64,000 bases of DNA from Acetobacterium sp965140355 (GTDB lineage Bacteria; Bacillota; Clostridia; Eubacteriales; Eubacteriaceae): NCBI GenBank assembly GCA_965140355.1, contig OZ223195.1:310001-374000 (forward strand), read 5' to 3'. A model generated the notes under the pieces. The model saw nothing but the letters and a program-made list of their open reading frames with translations. It was not told the DNA's origin and did not search any database. Below are positions 62,205 to 64,000 of the stretch, one piece after another; position 1 is the first letter of the stretch; the number at the start of each line of letters is the position of its first letter. The translations under genes and the position numbers were made by a program.

Positions 62205-63704
62205 CTAATACTCGTCCCAGATTCCGTCAAGAGCATTGATGACTTTCAGGTAGCGGTGGTATTTTTTTTGATACATGGCCCGCTTATCAGGATTGGGTTT
62301 TGCAGTGTAAGCAATTTCTACCATTACATCCGAGGCCTCCTTGAAACTGGCGTAAGTATTAGTAGCTACCCCGGCACAGATGGCAGCTCCCAAGGCCCCT
62401 AATTCGGTACATTCGGTAACTTCAATGGGGACTTGCAGGATATCGGCAAACATCTGAACCCAAACCCGAGATTTTGCTACCCCTCCGGCAATTCGAATGC
62501 TTTTTGGTACGTCGCGGTATTTCAGCAGCTTTTCAATATGATATTTATGACTAAAAACAATCCCCTCATAAACCGCCCGGAGCATATTGTCGCGATTATG
62601 ATAACTGTTCAGGCCGATAAAACAAGCTTTCGCATTGATGTTGACATTACTGGCATAAAGAAACGGAAGAAATACCACGCCGCAATCTTCATCGGCCACG
62701 CAGTTAACACAATGATTGGAATATTCATAAACATCCAATTCTTTTAAATCAATATCTCTTAGAATCTCAGTCAAAAACCATTCCAGGTTACTGGCAGAAG
62801 TTGGGCTGCCTTCGAGGATCATCCAATATCCGGGAATCGGATAAATGGAAGTCATAAACAAGTCTTTATCGACGACTGGTTTCTTGCTGATGTATTCGTT
62901 AATACTCCAAGTCCCGGCGACGACACACATTTTATCTTCATCGGTAATCCCCACAGCCATAGCTGATGCATGAATATCCATGCAGCCTCCGGCAACCGGG
63001 GTTCCTTCAACCAAACCAGTCAGCTCAGCAACTTCTTTAGTAATCGTGCCACAAACTTCTCCAGAATAACGCAATGGCGGCAGTTTATCATAAATACTTT
63101 CCAGACCCATTTCCGCTAACAGCTCCCGATCGTATTTTACGTCTCTGACATTCATCAAACTGGACCCCGACATATCGGCGATTTCACCGTAAGCTTCGCC
63201 GGTTAATCGGAAACGAATATAATCTTTGCACATAAAAATCCATTTCGTTTCTTCCAGTACTGCCGGGCGATGATCGATAAACCAGCGTAACAATGTGGTC
63301 GGTTGGCCGGCAAAAACACATTGCATGGTTTTAGGTAAAATCTTTTCGTAGGTTCCATCTTTCTGCCATTTGATAACGTATTCCCGCCCGCGGACATCAG
63401 TCGAGATCATACCATTATAGGCTTGGGTTCCATCTTCTTTTACTAAATATAAACCATTACCATGGCCGGTAGCCGCAAGACCAATAATCTCACTGCCGGT
63501 AATACCAGCTTTTTTTATCACCCCTTTTATCGCGATAACATTGGCCTGCCACATTTCTTCGATGTTGCGCTCGGTAAACCCCGGTTCGGGCTGATACATC
63601 GCCGTTTTTGAACTTGAAATGGCTACTTCATTGCCTTTCAAATCGTACAGAGCCGCTTTAATCATTGTTCCGCCGTTGTCAAGACCCAATAAATACTTCC
63701 CCAT
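62205..63704 (-). CDS. FGGY-family carbohydrate kinase (LyxK/EryA-like)
   Basis: 499 aa from the ATG after GGAGGTTTTCAAA; the frame extension to 63866 runs through the leader terminator and is rejected. The N-terminal ATPase motif is YLLGLDNGGTMIKAALYD (about 4-21). GGCMDIHASAMAVGI and the FGGY C-terminal signature region around VFSHKYHIEKLL and GALGAAICAG are present. The sequence resembles L-xylulokinase (LyxK) and erythritol kinases more than glycerol kinase. The substrate is probably a 4- or 5-carbon polyol or ketose. First gene of the operon. Confidence 0.85.
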   Translation of the reverse strand: MGKYLLGLDNGGTMIKAALYDLKGNEVAISSSKTAMYQPEPGFTERNIEEMWQANVIAIKGVIKKAGITGSEIIGLAATGHGNGLYLVKEDGTQAYNGMISTDVRGREYVIKWQKDGTYEKILPKTMQCVFAGQPTTLLRWFIDHRPAVLEETKWIFMCKDYIRFRLTGEAYGEIADMSGSSLMNVRDVKYDRELLAEMGLESIYDKLPPLRYSGEVCGTITKEVAELTGLVEGTPVAGGCMDIHASAMAVGITDEDKMCVVAGTWSINEYISKKPVVDKDLFMTSIYPIPGYWMILEGSPTSASNLEWFLTEILRDIDLKELDVYEYSNHCVNCVADEDCGVVFLPFLYASNVNINAKACFIGLNSYHNRDNMLRAVYEGIVFSHKYHIEKLLKYRDVPKSIRIAGGVAKSRVWVQMFADILQVPIEVTECTELGALGAAICAGVATNTYASFKEASDVMVEIAYTAKPNPDKRAMYQKKYHRYLKVINALDGIWDEY

Positions 63705-63803
63705 TTTGAAAACCTCCAATTTTAGTTTAAAATTTGAAACGCTTTGATCAATCACATCGACTGGCTTTATCATCCTTGAACGGATCACCGCCTCACAGGT
63801 CAT

Positions 63804-63857
63804 AAAAAAATCCTGCTTAATAAAAGTGACGAAAATCATCACTTTTATTAAGCAGGA
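63804..63857 (-). terminator. Leader terminator before the kinase operon (GlpP target)
   Basis: A perfect 19-bp inverted repeat (63811-63829 with 63839-63857) with a 9-nt loop is followed on the minus strand by seven T. It lies between the end of glpP and the kinase start. GlpP-regulated glp operons carry such a leader terminator, which GlpP bypasses by antitermination when glycerol 3-phosphate is present. A TATAAT (63881-63886, minus strand) just upstream may start a leader transcript. Confidence 0.8.
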
Positions 63858-63898
63858 ATCACACAATTACCATCCGGCACATTATATTTTGTTTTATT

Positions 63899-64000
63899 TT
63901 ACCACAGAGACTTTTCGCTAACCGTCAAGCCCTTAAAACCACAAATTTTTATTTTTTCCATCATTTCCTGATCACGAATAAATCCGCCGGCCAATAACGG
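63899..64000 (-). CDS. glpP: GlpP family antiterminator, C-terminal fragment
   Basis: The last 33 codons before a TAA; the rest lies beyond the window. LLAGGFIRDQEMMEKIK and the ending LTVSEKSLW match the C-terminus of glycerol-3-phosphate-responsive antiterminators (PIIAGGLI... and ...TSNKSLW in relatives). GlpP binds leader mRNA with glycerol 3-phosphate and prevents termination. Its position directly upstream of a leader terminator and a polyol operon fits that role. Confidence 0.75.
   Translation of the reverse strand, partial: PLLAGGFIRDQEMMEKIKICGFKGLTVSEKSLW

Noticed and set aside
1..64000. CRISPR arrays, rRNA genes, integrase or attachment sites
   Set aside because: No regularly spaced direct repeats, rRNA sequence or integrase gene was seen on reading through the window.

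Overview
The window looks like chromosome of a low-GC, strictly anaerobic, corrinoid-using Firmicute. An Acetobacterium-like acetogen (Eubacteriaceae) is the best fit. The evidence is a corrinoid methyltransferase cluster (corrinoid protein, methyltetrahydrofolate methyltransferase, UroD-type fragment, CobW-like GTPase, DUF2284), a cobalamin riboswitch in front of a MetH-activation-like protein, clostridial ChW repeats, and an anaerobic GlpA/GlpB/DUF1667 module. This assignment is inference from gene content; no marker gene was compared.

Layout. 1-6.8 kb: flavoprotein C-terminus, SAM methyltransferase plus ECF transporter S component behind an attenuator-like leader, tRNA-Val(CAC), an SLC12-like cation-chloride transporter, an NRAMP metal transporter with a structured leader, and a DUF1836 regulator. 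6.8-13.4 kb: SGNH hydrolase, then a corrinoid methyltransferase operon with its own GntR regulator and candidate operators. In that operon the methyltransferase is frameshifted and the UroD-type gene is truncated. 13.5-22.5 kb: GGDEF-EAL protein, HelD, a candidate small RNA, alpha/beta hydrolase, DsbA-family protein and two envelope proteins. 22.6-29.9 kb: cysteine synthase, a multi-PAS kinase with an HD-GYP response regulator, and a phage-type lipoprotein. 30-35.6 kb: a GTPase with DUF697-like tail, a complete IS110 element with inferred ends and bridge RNA, small uncharacterised genes, and a ferredoxin. 35.6-48.5 kb: three more cyclic-di-GMP proteins plus a decayed GGDEF gene, secreted proteins (DUF3089 lipoprotein, ChW-C39 protease), a TspO-like protein and the cobalamin riboswitch. 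48.7-53.2 kb: HsdR/HsdM homologues. 53.6-57 kb: exonuclease, glycosyltransferase with an XRE-AbrB regulator, and a DUF2202 protein. 57.2-64 kb: a polyol or ketose catabolic operon (FGGY kinase, SDR, GlpA-like, GlpB-like, DUF1667, class II aldolase). It is preceded by a strong leader terminator and the end of glpP.

How genes work together. The distal operon probably phosphorylates a polyol or ketose and oxidises the phosphate through the GlpA/GlpB/DUF1667 complex. It then cleaves a ketose phosphate with the aldolase, under GlpP antitermination. The c-di-GMP genes are unusually dense: two GGDEF-EAL proteins, one GGDEF, one HD-GYP and one GGDEF-EAL-PilZ, plus one pseudogene.

The most unusual locus is the hsdR-hsdM pair at 48.7-53.2 kb. 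Both reading frames are long and intact and align end to end with type I restriction-modification subunits. Yet the nuclease E-x-K, several helicase motifs, the SAM-binding loop and the NPPF methylation motif are all replaced, and no hsdS lies beside them. This looks like a pseudoenzyme pair rather than a working restriction system. Other leads are the IS110 ends, which rebuild a promoter when circularised, and structured leaders before the ECF and NRAMP transporters.
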